A stretch of DNA of 64,000 nucleotides from Phlebiopsis flavidoalba (Eukaryota; Basidiomycota; Agaricomycetes; Polyporales; Phanerochaetaceae), in contig JAOCPU010000001.1 of assembly GCA_035772785.1 (NCBI GenBank), positions 434,001 through 498,000 on the forward strand. The letters run 5' to 3'. This document shows, in pieces, positions 11,676 to 23,705 of the stretch (the first letter of the stretch is position 1; the number at the start of each line of letters is the position of its first letter). The notes beneath the pieces are model-generated. The model was not told where the DNA came from. It was given only the letters and a program-made list of their open reading frames with translations, and did no database searches. Made by a program: the position numbers and the translations under genes.

Positions 11676-14443
11676 ATGTCGCCGTCCAGGAACACCGTCT
11701 CCGAAGCCTCCTGTCTCGAGCAGGGCCGCCTCGCGCTCTGCAGCGAACAGCCGTGCGCCCTCGAGATTCCCTAGGCGTGCGTCAAGAAACTCGTACTCGC
11801 GCCTCCATCGCGTATCTTCCTCAAGGCGGCGAATCTCTCATTATCCCCGAGGCAGCCCTCGGCGAGGAGGCTACCGAGCTCCTGCAAGAGTTTGTTCATC
11901 CTCATCGCGACAGGGATAGCACACATCCTTGTCGAAAGAGAACGAGGATGAACAGGATGGCGCGGAGAGCGATCTCGAGTCTGTCGAAAGCGAGGAAGAG
12001 AAGCTCCCGTGGTACAAACGGCCTTCTCCTCTCTGGTATGTCATTTGTGAAGCATCTACGTATCCGATGCTGATTTAACTTCCAGGTTCCTTGTTATGAT
12101 ACCGATTACTGCGTCTGCGAGCGCAGCAACGATGGCCCCGCGGGTCGAGATATACACCATGCTCGCCTGCAGTGCCCTCAAGCCCGACTACCGGTCTGAT
12201 AATGGCACCTTGCCATACGCCCTCTACGACCATGTCGGATTCAGGTAGCCAACACGGCCGCATATAATACCATCCATATCTAACCTCGAGCTATAGACAG
12301 GTCGCGGATAGTGTGCTGCAGAGACCCAGGCGGGCAAGCCGCCGTCGCACAGATCAACATGCCTGCTATGGCCACTGTGCTAGGTGTTCTCACCTGCCTG
12401 ACCACGCGCCTGGTGGGGCTCGGGTGCGTGCATATATGCCATAAATCCGCAAACCCCCGTGCTGAGACGGCGATAATAAGCTCTCCGATCGCTTTGGTGC
12501 AACCGCATCCGCGTGCTCTCGTTTGCGATCTTCGGCCTCCTCATGACGGATGTCAATTTCCTACTCGTCTTTGGTTACCACAAGTTCCTCCCTGGTGGAT
12601 TCTGGTTCCTGCTTGTTGGTCCGTTCCTGGATGGACTGCTTGGAGGTCAGATCCCTACGTCCTCTCCGCTCTCATGCATGGCTGGAACATCATACAGGGA
12701 TGTCAACGGTGACTGCGGCGATTCACGCATACGTCGCAGACTGCACGACACCCGAGGAACGGTGCGTCTACCCAACAGCGCAAGTAGAGCGCGTACTAAT
12801 GGCCGCTTAGATCACATGTCTTCTCCCTCTTCCTCGGCCTGCTCTTCATGGGCTTCGCCCTCAGGACCTACATTCAGGGTGCCATTATCATCGTTCACTT
12901 CACCGGTAGTGTGCTTTCAGTGTTCTACCTCGCCGCGTCCACACACCTGGTATATGCCGCACTTGTGATCTTCTTCGTCCCGGAGTCGCTTTCCAAGCGC
13001 CGGATGCACGAGGGCGCGTGCGGGCACGCACCAAGAACACCTTTCACGATGGCTAGGCTCAAAACCGGCAAGGCAACTTCTTCTCGCGATGGCTGCCGAG
13101 TTTGTTTCGGTTTCTTGGAGGCCTCTTCGGTGTGGCTTGCGCCCGTCAAGGTTGACAAGAAACTTGCCTCGCCCGACGTCAACCACGGCCAAGTACGGGG
13201 GCAAGGATTGGAATCTGTTGCTTTCTTTCGTTGCGATGGCGTACGGACTGCATGCCAACCTCTATCCTGGTGGGTCTTGATTTTCACGCTCCAGGTCTTA
13301 AGCTGATGATTTCTCTCAGGGATCGTATCCTTATAAGTTCCACATATACCTCCGCTATGGTTTGGCTGGAGCTCTAGAGCAGGTATGTCTGATTTGAAAC
13401 GCACCTTGCGCTTCTGACTGAGTAACTCGTAGATCGGCTACTGGCTGAGTATTGTAGGCTTTACACGATTGCTGCGTTTCTTGACTGTACTGCTACCCCT
13501 GTATGCCCACCGCCCAACGCATAATATCTTCCAGCTAACACACATTACTCTTTTAGTGATTATCAAAGCCGGAAAGCGCTACATGGCCAAACCCGCTGGT
13601 GGGGAAAGCTGTTCAGCTCCCCGTCTCGCCAGAAGAGCCTCTCCAGCCAGCCTCCCGCAACACGTACTCTTCCTCCCGTGCCCGTGCTTCCCTCCTCATC
13701 TCCCTCGCGCACCGGAAATGGACCATCGTCCCCCGCGCGCCCGCGCGCTCCGTCTCCTTGCGACTTCGCGCTCGCCCGCGTCTCGCTAGCCTTCGAGGTA
13801 TTCTGCTACGCCGCGATGCCCTTCGCGCCCAACGCGATCTGGTTCACCGTCTTCACGATGGCAGGCTCGTTCGGCTCCGGCTTTGGGCCGGCGATCCAGA
13901 GCGTCGCGCTCGGGCTGTACACGATCCGCGGCGGGACCGAGTCCCGCAAGCTCTTCTCGGCGCGCTGAGCGTCGTGCAGGTCGCTCTGGTGAGAGCCTTT
14001 CCCTTCGTTGATAGCGCAGCTGGCTGACTGTATGCGCGCGTGTAGCTCGCAGGTCGTCGGGACCGAGCTTTGTACGGGTTTACGTACATGAGCACCGTGC
14101 GCACGTACTTCTTATCCCCCCGCGACGATCTTCTTCGTCACGCTCGCGAGCATCGTGCTGGCGTTCATCTTCCTCGCGCTTGTCCGTGTGCCTCGGGCGC
14201 CGCTCGCGGATGTGGAAGACGTCAATGTCCTCCCGATCAGCCGGGGCTGTACGCGGATAACGGGGGCGGGCCGCGGACGAGGAGGTGCCGGTGATTGTTG
14301 TGGAGGATGCGGGCAAGCCCGGTCCGCTAGCTCGTCGACCTAAGTTGACTGTTGATGTCTTTCGTGATTATATCGCTGCTCCGCCTTTCTGTGAAGCGTC
14401 TCGATTCACGGTTAACAGATCGCCTCTGACTCTGTGTAAATGA
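11676..14443 (+). CDS. Major facilitator superfamily transporter
   Basis: This is a polytopic plasma- or vacuolar-membrane transporter of unknown substrate. It has an acidic N-terminal cytosolic region (ESDLESVESEEEKLPWYKRP) followed by TM1 (PLWFLVMIPITASASAATMAP). The loop 2-3 signature lies across an intron as WGS-LSDRFG (12418 to 12500). Then come SFAIFGLLMTDVNFLLVFGY, FWFLLVGPFLDGLLGG, the motif YVADCTTPEER, SLFLGLLFMGFAL, LVYAALVIFFVPESLSKRRM, YGGKDWNLLLS, VSLAFEVFCYAAMPFAP, FTVFTMAGSFGSGFGPAIQ, LASIVLAFIFLALVRVPRAP, and an acidic tail. The order and length (about 550-600 residues) fit a complete 12-TM protein. Many small introns and several frame breaks occur. The stop is likely TGA at 14441-14443, although a frame slip near 14250 could bring it earlier. 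Confidence 0.88.
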
Positions 14444-14667
14444 TAGAGCCTCTTTCATACGTTCTTGCCGTATGCAAACCACGTCTTTGTACAGTGTACA
14501 AGTAGCCTAGATACCTACTCCTTTACCTTATATTCACGCCCAATATTCTCTGGAAAGACTCCATAACTAAATTACAAACCTTACATACAGACATACATAA
14601 ATCCAGAATAGTCTGGCAGAGTCCACAGAAAAGTCAAACACGCCGCCATGCGGGTGTGCGCACCCCA

Positions 14668-16207
14668 TCAATCCGCCTCCCACCACCGCGACCGCCAGAT
14701 CCCGAGACCAACGAGGATATTCCCGACGCCCCAACACCGCCGAGCCCGCGCCAAAGAAGACAAAGAGCCACCAGCAGAGGCCGATGAGCCTGTCGAGCGT
14801 GCGGCCGAGGGGGTATTTCTTTGGGAGGGCGTATGGGTCCGGGCGGGGAGTGAATGAGGCGGGAAGTTGGAGTGTTGGGAGAGTGGATGAGGATGAAAGA
14901 TGACGCAGAAGATAGTGGGAGGAGGAGGACGGATACGACGGGTTTCTGGTCGGGGTGTCAGTAGAGTGAGGGGAAGAGGGAGGAAGGGGCTTACGTGGTC
15001 TGAGGTGGTATAGGAGGGGATGGAGGTGTAGAGTGCGTTGGTGATATTTGACTTTGTTGGCGTGTCGGGTGTGTCGGTATAGGTTGTGTACATGACGCGG
15101 TCTGTCCACGCAAGGATGTCGTTTCAGGCTGCATTGCGTTTTTAAATCTGCCAAGCCACAGATGTAGAGAGACAACATACTCGTATTTGTCAACCTCCCC
15201 GAGTTTGTACTTGTAGCTGCACTTGAACTTCCAGAAATCGCCTTCGCGGAAGCTGAAGAACGCCCGGTGGTTGCGGTCGCGCGCAATCAGTGAGCTGGTC
15301 GTACTCCTTCAGATCCTCTCGCACGTCCTCCTGCTCTAAAATGCGCGCAAAGTCGGGGGTCGTGGACGAGCTGCTGTGCGCGAGAGCGTGGTTTGACGGT
15401 AGGACGATCCTAAAGTTGAGGTCTCCAAAGAAGAATAAATGCGATGTTGAGTACATCGTTGTTGGCTCTTGTGACCCTGAGCCTGGCAGGGGCTTGAAAA
15501 GTAACGATCCGACAATGTGTTGATAATCGTGTATGCGCTGCTCGAGCTTGTGCGCATGTGCCGTCAAGTGCGCGCATACGAACACCTAACCTGCGAAATC
15601 AATTCACATCCCCCTGCGCGGTGTATAAATGAGATTCACGTACGTGTATGTCTCACCCACGCCGCCATCGTGTCTGCAGGCAACGAAATAAACGCGAAAG
15701 CGCAACGCCCACGCGCCCTTGTTGCCCATGTAGGCAGGCCCGCAGCCCGTCCACTGCGTTTCGCACGTCGACGACCTTGCGTCCTACATCATCGTCGAGA
15801 GACCATACACGAGCAGAGCAACGCCAACGTTCACGACTGTTGCAAATGAGCGCGTGTATTTCTCCTTGTTATTGGAGGCGTTGTTTCTCGATCTCGGAGA
15901 GTATGAGCGCGTTCCGGCTCTCGATGACCTTCGTGACAGCCCCGACACTAACATACTTCAGTAGGTTTATGACGCTCGTACAAGAAGTCATAACAGTACT
16001 TACATCCGAGGTGGAGGGGTAAAAGTTCTTGGAACCCGACCGCGAACGATGTCTGGTGCCCGCGGCTCACGCGCGAGGAATGTGGAAGAAAACCTGTAGA
16101 GTCGGTGAAAAGCCAGTCTACCAGGGTCTTGTGGGAGTCCCCGCTCAGCTTGCAGGTTTTGTATTATAGGATGCTATCTGCACGAGCAGAAGACGTTGGC
16201 TCGCCAT
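14668..16207 (-). CDS. Inositol polyphosphate 5-phosphatase with C-terminal membrane anchor
   Basis: This enzyme hydrolyses the 5-phosphate of phosphoinositides or inositol phosphates. The visible order on the minus strand is LLVQIASYNT at the start (ATG at 16207), FAVGFQELLPLHLG, VIESRNALILSEIEKQRLQ, QTQWTGCGPAYMGNKGA, VCAHLTAHAHKLEQRIHDYQ, the catalytic-core motif HLFFFGDLNFRI, DFARILEQEDVREDLKEYDQ, FREGDFWKFKCSYKYKLGEV, KRTPAWTDRV (split by indels near 15130) and TTSDH. After the catalytic domain comes a Pro-rich segment, then a hydrophobic pair of segments LIGLCWWLFVFFGAGSAVLG and GVGNILVGLGIW close to the stop (TGA complement at 14668-14670). The C-terminal membrane segments suggest an ER or endomembrane-bound enzyme rather than a soluble synaptojanin. 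The family call is firm; substrate preference is not known. Confidence 0.9.
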
Positions 16208-16519
16208 GTCCGAGGTTTCTGTAGGGGGATGGTTTGCGCGAGCTTAAAGTGAGGCAGTCGCGAGCCAAGCCGCGCGCGCGGAAGCGGCGAGAAATGGTGA
16301 CGTTCGGTCAGACGCCCACTAGCTTGACTACTGCAGTACTGCCAGTTCAGACTCTAACATTAATGTTGATTGATTCTCAACACGCAGTCGTTTCAAAACA
16401 TCAAGGTACAATGTATAACGGTCTGTTTTTATTTGGTCCCATCCACTCCATCAGGTGAGGTATACCCGTCGCGCTCGAATGTACATGAAACAAACAGAGA
16501 ATCTAATCAAAAATCACGT
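16208..16519. other. intergenic between 5-phosphatase and CBM19 protein
   Basis: About 310 bases, no gene seen. It contains the promoter of the 5-phosphatase and the 3' end of the CBM19 gene. Confidence 0.4.
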
Positions 16520-17451
16520 TCACAGTATGCGGCCAGGTGAGATTCCACCAGCAGCACACCGGGTGGCGGCGATGCGAGCCGCAGCATCTGCCTGGGTGTC
16601 ACAAGTGATGCTGTCAGTGGTTGTCAGCATTAGGGTTACAACGGTATCAATTTGTTCGAGATCACTAACCTCGTTCACAACCCCTCGTTCCGGGAGAGTT
16701 GACCAGCGGAGAGCCACGCAGGAGAGACCGGCCGAGCAGGGGGTCGTCTGGAACTTGCCCCCGACGCAACTGGGCGAAGTCGCCCTGGACACAGGCCATC
16801 TGGCCGTCGGTGCAGGACGAGCTGGCGGAGAGGCTCTCGAACCTCGGCGTTGAGCTTCTGGCGCATCTTCTCCGTTCTGGAGAGTGTAAGGCGCAGCCCG
16901 GCTATTCGTCACGCATGAGTCGACTTGCAAACACGTCAGTGGGAGAGGAACAATGGACACATACGATCCGAGCGAACGGCAGAAAAACACCACCAGTTTG
17001 CGCCAGTGTTGGCGATGCGTGTGCAGCGGCATCAGCCTCGGTATCACAAGTGATGCTAAGGGGTACGGGCCATTAGTCTCTTGATGATGAGTACGATCGG
17101 GAGATATGGCGTACCTGGTGCCAAGGCCCCTGCAGAGTTGACCAAAGGAAGCGCGACGCACGTCAATCCGCCGGAGCACGGACAAATAAAAGGCAAAGAA
17201 GCGACGAACTTGCCGTGTTCGGCACACTGCGCGAACGCACCGTTTGCGCAGGCGTTCTCAGCGCCGTCTGTGCAAGGCGCGACGAACCGCGCTAGTAAAG
17301 GGTCGCGAACAACTTGCACACGCGTTCATAAACGCCTGCGCGTCCTTGCCGTTTTGGAGCGTGAAAGCTGCACGGCGCTCGGCCATGGGGCTTGCCACGG
17401 CGGCGTGAGGACGAGGGTAAGGAGGGGGAAGAAGGCGGCGGAGGTGAACAT
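16520..17451 (-). CDS. Secreted protein with two CBM19-like (chitin-binding type) repeats
   Basis: The start at 17451 gives a signal peptide MFTSAAFFPLLTLVLT followed, after a one-base slip, by AAVASPMAERRAAFTLQNGK. Repeat 1 (about 17400-17020) reads QNGKDAQ, CTDGAENACANGAFAQCA, GKFV, CSGGLTCVALPLVNSAG, then ITCDTEADA-type residues. Repeat 2 (about 16890-16540) reads QNGEDA, QKLNAE, CTDGQMACVQGDFAQ then CVGGKFQTTPCSAGLSCVAL, LVNSPGTRG, and SITCDTQADAAARIAATR. The six-Cys spacing and the order (C-x-DG, FAQC, GKFV, PCS-GL-C-ALP-N) match the CBM19 family, which binds chitin. The two repeats are similar enough to show an internal duplication. The protein is small and extracellular; whether it binds chitin in its own wall or acts as a secreted effector is inference. 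Confidence 0.78.
16540..16920 (-). repeat. CBM19 internal repeat, copy 2
   Basis: It is homologous to the coding unit at about 17020-17400. The nucleotide match is strongest over the last 60 bases: 16565-16615 against 17009-17059, both containing GGCGATGCG and TCACAAGTGATGCT. Confidence 0.7.
17020..17400 (-). repeat. CBM19 internal repeat, copy 1
   Basis: This is the N-terminal copy of the duplicated unit. Both copies encode QNG-x-DA, FAQC, GKF and SGL-CVAL in the same order. Confidence 0.7.
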
Positions 17452-17616
17452 GGTAGAGATCGTGGACTGGGTGGAGCGAACGTGGAGCGACCGAGCGCAA
17501 AAATTGAAGTGTTGAGAATAAGAAGGCGAGAAAGAGCAAACCAGGCTCGATCAGGAGTGTGAGTTGGGATGGGAGGTTGAGACCGAGTTAGAGCTTCATC
17601 CTGCATCCACACCCTG

Positions 17617-17622
17617 TTTATA
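17617..17622 (-). promoter_or_regulatory. TATA box of the CBM19 gene
   Basis: The minus strand reads GGTATAAACAGG here, about 165 bases upstream of the ATG at 17451. Motif and position only. Confidence 0.5.
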
Positions 17623-19089
17623 CCACCTGCTCTCTGCTGTGTACAGGAACGGAAGTCGGAGCAAGCACCATGTGTTCTTTCTCCCGACCAACACATCTGT
17701 ATGTTTTCCATGGTTCATACCGCTCCACGCCCTCGATGGTTCCGGACGGCATCTGTCAAGAGATTCAGCTGGAAAGGTTAAAAGGGGGGCAGGAAACAAC
17801 AAAGATGAAGATTTCTTACGCTGATGGTGCACTAAGGCCAACACGGCGCGTTGCAAATTTATGACAAGTACTGCAGCTGCGAATAGCATCGCGCAGTCCT
17901 GAGTTCCTAACACAGACCTGGCGTTCATGAGCAATAAGCTTCAGAATCGGAGCATCCCTTGTACTAAAAGAGTACTCAGCAATCGTCGTGGATTGACCCG
18001 TGCATATTGAAGTCCCAAGTGTTACACCATTGTACCAATAGACGGCATGCGGCTGCTGGGAAATACCATACGGTCTTGTCCAGGTTTTCACCCATTTGAG
18101 AATCATCACCTATGGTAACAAGTAGATGGACTTGATCCTGCCAGGTTTATCCCGCTGTGGTACTCTGCCGCGGCACTGCTTACTGGCCTTGGGCTATAAC
18201 GACACAGCACAGAGGAAGATGTTGCCGAGATCTCAGTTGAACAGGACCCTCCAGTCCAAGGAGGAATCGTTGGCGAACAAGATGAGTAAGATGCATACCC
18301 AGGATGACCGTTACGGTTACCACAGAATCTGATTAGCTAGCACATCCCATACTAGGGCGCAGCTTGCAAACATTCGTGAAGCAGCTGGATCTTGAAGTTA
18401 TGGGCTTAGAAAAAAGCACGGTCGTAAATGAAAATGAGAGACAGCGAGTCGTTAGAGAGAGAAGGGCTAAGAGCCGGAAAACAAAGACAAACACAAATGA
18501 GCGAGCGCGCCGTCGAGGGATTAATCGATCACTGTGAGTTGTGAACGAAAGTCTAAGTAAACAATAATCAACGGGTCGCGAACGAGACGGTCTTGCTCGA
18601 AGAAGTGCTAAAAATATCGTTTCCGGACCAGACATATCTAGAGAATCATCTCCACGGTCGTAGTCGTGCGACGAAGGCCTTGTAACGGTCAAACGTTCTG
18701 AGTAGTATCAGTGTACGCGGCAAACGTAATGGAGTTCTGGGTCCATAATGGTCCGAATGAAAAAGCCACTAGAGTCTATTTACGCGCTCGTTTACATTCA
18801 AAGAGCCAAGAGTGGCTCGCCCGGCTTCATTCATCCAGACGAAAACTTCGAGCCAATGTGTCCCACGCTCAAACACGGATAGAACTATTGAAGATATGCC
18901 ACAACCTACAATCACCGACTTCCGACTCGCTCGATGGGTGCCACTATCACCGACTACGCGGTTGCAGGATAGTAGTTTGTAGCAAAAGGCGTCTTAAAAT
19001 GAACAAGTATTGTTTCAGCATTGTGAAAATGATATTACGATGCATTGTGCGATGTCCAGGTAGTGAACCCCGGTGACAACAGAATTTAA
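17623..19089. other. unassigned 1.5 kb with some long frames
   Basis: A 97-residue minus-strand frame at 17816-18109 (with ISQQPHAVYWYNGVTLGTSI) and a 121-residue plus-strand frame at 18711-19076 are the longest. Neither has a motif that I recognise, a clear promoter or splice structure, so I do not call genes. An AT-rich plus-strand frame around 18126-18332 is equally unsupported. Confidence 0.35.
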
Positions 19090-22000
19090 GGCTTCTGTGC
19101 AGATAGCCTCTGGATTCTGGTGACACTCCACGATGGGACGTGGCGAGTCCGACAATGTCAGAACACGATAAGTCGTGTTGAGCGATAGGTCCCTTGAGGT
19201 CCTTGAAGCAATAATGTCAGCACCCTCATACCTTTGGGTAGTGCGCCTTCTCGCGATCGCTCGACGCTGGGGATCACTTCATTGGAAAACATTGGGCCAA
19301 GATTTGCAGAAGCTGTCTTTACCTCTTCATCGGATAACGATTCTCTATCCGTCAGATCAGTACGCGTTCTGCCATTATATGCGGTTGCCTGGGGAAAGAG
19401 TAGGCTACCCCGCTGAAGAGAACCAGCTCCCTCTCATTTCCACTTCGCTCCGTCCAATGGCAATGTTCCTGTTTTCGACGCTCGAGGCGAACGCTGGCAG
19501 CGATGGCGGCGCTTCACGCTGACGTGTTTGGGTCGTACCTGTCTGCGATTTGAGGTGCACGGCTAGCTCACAGCGAGGAACTACGGAACGCGTTTTATTG
19601 GAGTACAATCGGCGAAATCCCGGCCCCAGGGTAGCGACAGCCCTCTTCAATGAACTCCTACCACCTCTTCCTTCTGTTAGTGCCTTTGAGAATCAGAACG
19701 CGCTCTTACTATGGGATATAGAATGAGCACGCAAGCGCACTGACTTATGTGGAACAACTGCTAAGACTCACGGGACTCACAGCATCGTAGTGATGTGGCG
19801 GCCAACGAGACCGGAGTTAACGAAGTGGCTCCAAAAGATAACTCAGTTTCTTGGAGCGAGAGTTTTGAGTCTCCTCTGTCCAACTCTTCTCCAGCCCGTT
19901 TTTATGCTCATACGCTGAACTCCTCCTCGGTCATATTCTTGCTAAACGTCTCCGTCATCTCAACAAGGAACGCATCCACAACGCTACTCGATATAAACCG
20001 TCTTTGCGACATGACCCACCTCTCGCTTCTGCACCAAACGTGATTACACATGCAGACCTCGCTTTTGTCGCCCCGAAAACCACATTCGCGCAGATGGGCG
20101 GACGTATAGCCGAGCTGCTCGCGAGGTGTGCGAAGAATGTTACTCACGTGGGTCTCAGAAAGGATTTGCGTAAGGAGCGTCACAGTCCACACGGAGGCGC
20201 GAACAGTCAAAGTAGTTGCGAAGTGCAAGTAGTAGCTGAGACACGAACGAGTTTGACTCGTTGTGCGTTCTGGTAAACAGCCCATCTCCAAGCACGGAAT
20301 TTCACTCCGCGAGCCGGGAACACGCGGACGCTCGTCGATGGGCTCGGAGAAAGGCGAGGACTTCAAGATCTGTTCCACGGCCTGGAGCAGCTGGAGATCG
20401 CTTCCTGTTTACGAAAGTCAGTTGGCTCGTCGCTAGATTGACAGCTGGACTTTATTAACATACCTCTTTGTACAAATTGCCTGATCATAAGACGGGAGTC
20501 CCGTATCTGAATTTGGGCTGAACAAACTTGCGATGTGTATCTGGAGCTCCTCAACAGTGACAGCTGATGTCAGTCAGCCTCATCGGAAACGCACTTCGGA
20601 CACACCAATCAACTTACAGGGACACTCCTCGACGATTGATCAGAAATATAAAGCCAATGCTTCTCAACCATGACCATAATACGCATCAATAATCAGAGAC
20701 GTAGTAGGGGATTTGACACGAGATAGTTTCATCCAGCACTGTAGTGAGCTGCGAAACAATTAGTGGACCCTTCACAATCACAGCGTACTTTGGCTAACCT
20801 CAGTCCTTTCACGACACGTAGCCGCTCAGGCGTGACAACAACGCTACACGCCTTTTCGAAGACTGTTTCTGCGAGGAGGGCAAGTTTGTCGTTCCATCCA
20901 TTGAGGGAAAACTAACAAAGAGGCCGACGTCGCTCGCCTCGAAGCGGTACGAGAGACCGGATACCACTGCGTCGTACGTGGACTCAGAGAGTAAGTCAGT
21001 GACTAGCTGGGTGAAGAGCCTTTTGCCGAATGAGTGGGAGGGGTTCGTGAACAGTAAGATCAGCTTACGTAGTCATCGCGGCTGCCCGTGGGAGTTCGAA
21101 AGCAGCGGGGCTACGAGGGTTATAAGTACAAAAAAGTCGGCGCAGTAGTCTCTCGAGGAGACGGGAACATACCTGCGAATACCGATCATGACACTTGCCC
21201 GGGGCACCCAGAAAAGCGATCATCCTTCTTGTGCCATAAATTAGAGAGCGGGGAAGAGTAAACGAGTGTGGGGCGTTCTGCGGGGCTAATGTCAGAGCTT
21301 TAGTGAGGTGGGGGTATGACTAATGTTGGAAGACTATTCACTCTATCTACCTCGACTTTGTCGACCTTGAAATTGAGGTAGGGATAAACTTGTTGGGTCC
21401 AGGTAGGTGAAAATCGGGAGTATCATTGGAGATATCAGCCTGGAGAAGTCAGTCAGTCAATACTGCACTACTATGCAAATCGATGCAGATCCACCTCTGA
21501 GATGATTTCGCTCAAACGCTGCACACGATAGCCGCGTCCCGTATATAGGCTCTTCCTGCCAGTCAAAACCACCAGCGAGCCTCTCGTGCTCCTCTTTTCT
21601 TGGCCATGAGGAGCACGCGACGCACGCTCGAACCGTAGGTCATCTAGTATGTCCCGCACCTCTTGCTCGCCGTCCTGGTCGGTCCACTCCTCTGCTAATC
21701 GAGGCCCAGGAGAGCACCTGATCACGGGGTGATATACTGGCCAGGCCAATAGCTGCGAAACCCATTGTGTATAGTCATCTGGGGATACTTTCTCTTGGAA
21801 CCGAAAACTTGATACTCTTGCCGCCTCAGCAATCTCATGTTGGTTGCCCATTTGGGTAGTGCCGAGGAATGTAGCATTGACAGATACCTGAACAATGCCA
21901 GGGCTACCTCCCTATAATTGTCTGCAAGTTCGCCTATAAGCATCTTGTTGCTCCCCAGTGCTACGCGGGTCACCTTGCTACTATCACCAAAACCATCCTT

Positions 22001-23553
22001 GGCGTAAGATGGATTGTCACCGTCAGATTATTCAATCCCCTTGCAAGTTTTGAGATCTCGCAGACTAGTTTTTGTGGCCCATTCTCTGCGCTTGAGATAT
22101 TGATAGAGCGAGCCTGGTCCTTCGTGCCCAATGAAAGTGGCAATAAAGCCAGCAGGTTTGCGACGCCAAAAACAGGTTACTTGGTATGCCAAGGGGAAGG
22201 AAATTTCAAATCTGTAGAGCTGTTGAATTGTCTGCTGCGCATATATCAACGTCTACAGGAGGTACCATTGGAAATACTTCATCATTTGACAGGACAAGAA
22301 AACTCACGCCACATTCGTCCTTGCCGAACGGGTGGTCTTTGATGAGCGCGGGTAGCGGCTCAAACGTCTCCGCAGGAGATAGGTTAGAACACAACTTGCC
22401 TGACCATGATTGACAGCTCGTCCAAAGACTCTATGTTCGCCGTTGAGATTTGTTCCGGGAAAAAATTCAAATTCTTAGTCACCTTTGCCAACGACAACAG
22501 AGTCGCATCCTGTTCGCCGAATATTCGCTCGTCCACCATTCAACTAGCCTCCTTCGAATCTCTCGTCCAACTGGGCCGCCATCCCCCTCATGCTCGAGGC
22601 TACCCGAGACAGCTGGCTGGGCGGGAACAGCAAATGACTCTGAGATCAGGGGCGACAGAGTAGTGGGTATAATTTTTTGCTGTAGCGCCGTCGTCCAGTA
22701 AAGAGAATATCTTCGTTTGTACTGGGCTTTGTAAGACCGTCCCCCGTGGCGTCGCGGGCAGCCTTAGACAAGTTCTCGATATCTAGCCCAGTCCCGAATC
22801 TCCTCCAGGGATGCCCGGGTTGCTGAGGTGCCTGTTCAATTCAAACATACGCCAGTCGTCGCTCTGTAGATTCTTCTTGTGCTCGGAGTCCACCGCATTC
22901 AGCTCGCGCGACGTGGATGATGGTGCAAAAAGCGGACAGTGGAAAAAAGGCCGCAAACCGGACGAGAGCATCCGAGACTTGAGGGCAGTAGCCGAGACAT
23001 TGAAGTAATAGTTTGTGTTGGAAGTACTCGTATAGGCGTTGCAGTAACCATATGTTCTTCGACATATACTACACGAATTGTTAGTAATCGAGACGTTGGG
23101 CCATGTACGAAACTTTATGACCTCATAAAAATACTCATTTTCCTGAGGATATATCTTTGTGCCCTATTGCATTGTTTCAGACGGTCATTACATGTAGTCC
23201 CACACCAGCATACACACCATGAACAGAAGGTGTTCTGTTCGCAAAAAATGAGCCAGACCTGGCATGTCATTCTAGAATCATTTTCACGTGAGCGGAGCTC
23301 GACCGCTTGACTGCATAAATACCACCCACAGGATCATTCAAAATTACCTACAGCAACGTCCAGACTCGCCCCAGACTTTGTCAGTTCTTTCCATCGTGGT
23401 ACGAGCATTGCCTCAAGTCCATTCTCGAGTTTAATGATCCGATATTCACGGTCGTTCCTGCTCGGGCTTGCGGATATTGCTTGGTGAAACATGTAGAACG
23501 AAGGTGCTCCGGGGTTTGAAACGTGTCTCCACTCGGGGTCGGAAAACAGTCAT
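19090..23553 (-). CDS. Insulin-degrading-enzyme-like M16 metallopeptidase, copy B
   Basis: This is the second of two tandem insulysin genes. From the start at 23553 the pieces run WRHVSNPGAPSFYMF, NDREYRIIKLENGLEAMLV, ASLDVAVG, MPGLAHF followed by the zinc motif, then NTNYYFNVS-type sequence, SRELNAVDSEHKKNLQSDDW, MFELNRHLSNPG, LSKAARDATG, LIKDHPFGKDECG, VEISFPLAYQV, FVGHEGPGSLYQYLKRR, the middle domain (about 21850-21480), SYYLHFATTLTVRA, NILRTPREQLGY, and near the end LTLSDSPRPIVE. The second zinc-region Glu in NAVDSEHKKN is intact. The HFCEH motif near 23245 carries extra bases relative to copy A. It is more fragmented than copy A, especially at 20580-21470, so it may be a decaying paralog; sequence errors prevent a firm verdict. 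The 3' end is approximate. Confidence 0.82.
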
Positions 23554-23697
23554 TATTGCGAGATGGAAGAGGAGGGACGATCGAGGGGTTTAGGTGTTGA
23601 GCGAGGCGATGAGAGGGTATTATGTGAGGAGAGATGAAGCAGCCAGCAGGGGGTCCTGGAACGGAGGTAGTAGCATCCGACCACAGCGGTCTTCCAC

Positions 23698-23705
23698 CTT
23701 TTATA
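23698..23705 (-). promoter_or_regulatory. TATA box of IDE copy B
   Basis: The minus strand reads GGCATATAAAAGGTGG, 145 bases upstream of the ATG at 23553. A matching element stands upstream of copy A. Confidence 0.6.

Noticed and set aside
7094..17451. A metabolic or secondary-product gene cluster around UreD, MFS and the CBM19 protein
   Set aside because: The genes belong to unrelated pathways, and no backbone synthase, P450 or cluster regulator is present.
18711..19076. A 121-residue open frame on the plus strand
   Set aside because: No known motif, no splice or promoter context, and frames of this size occur by chance several times in the window.
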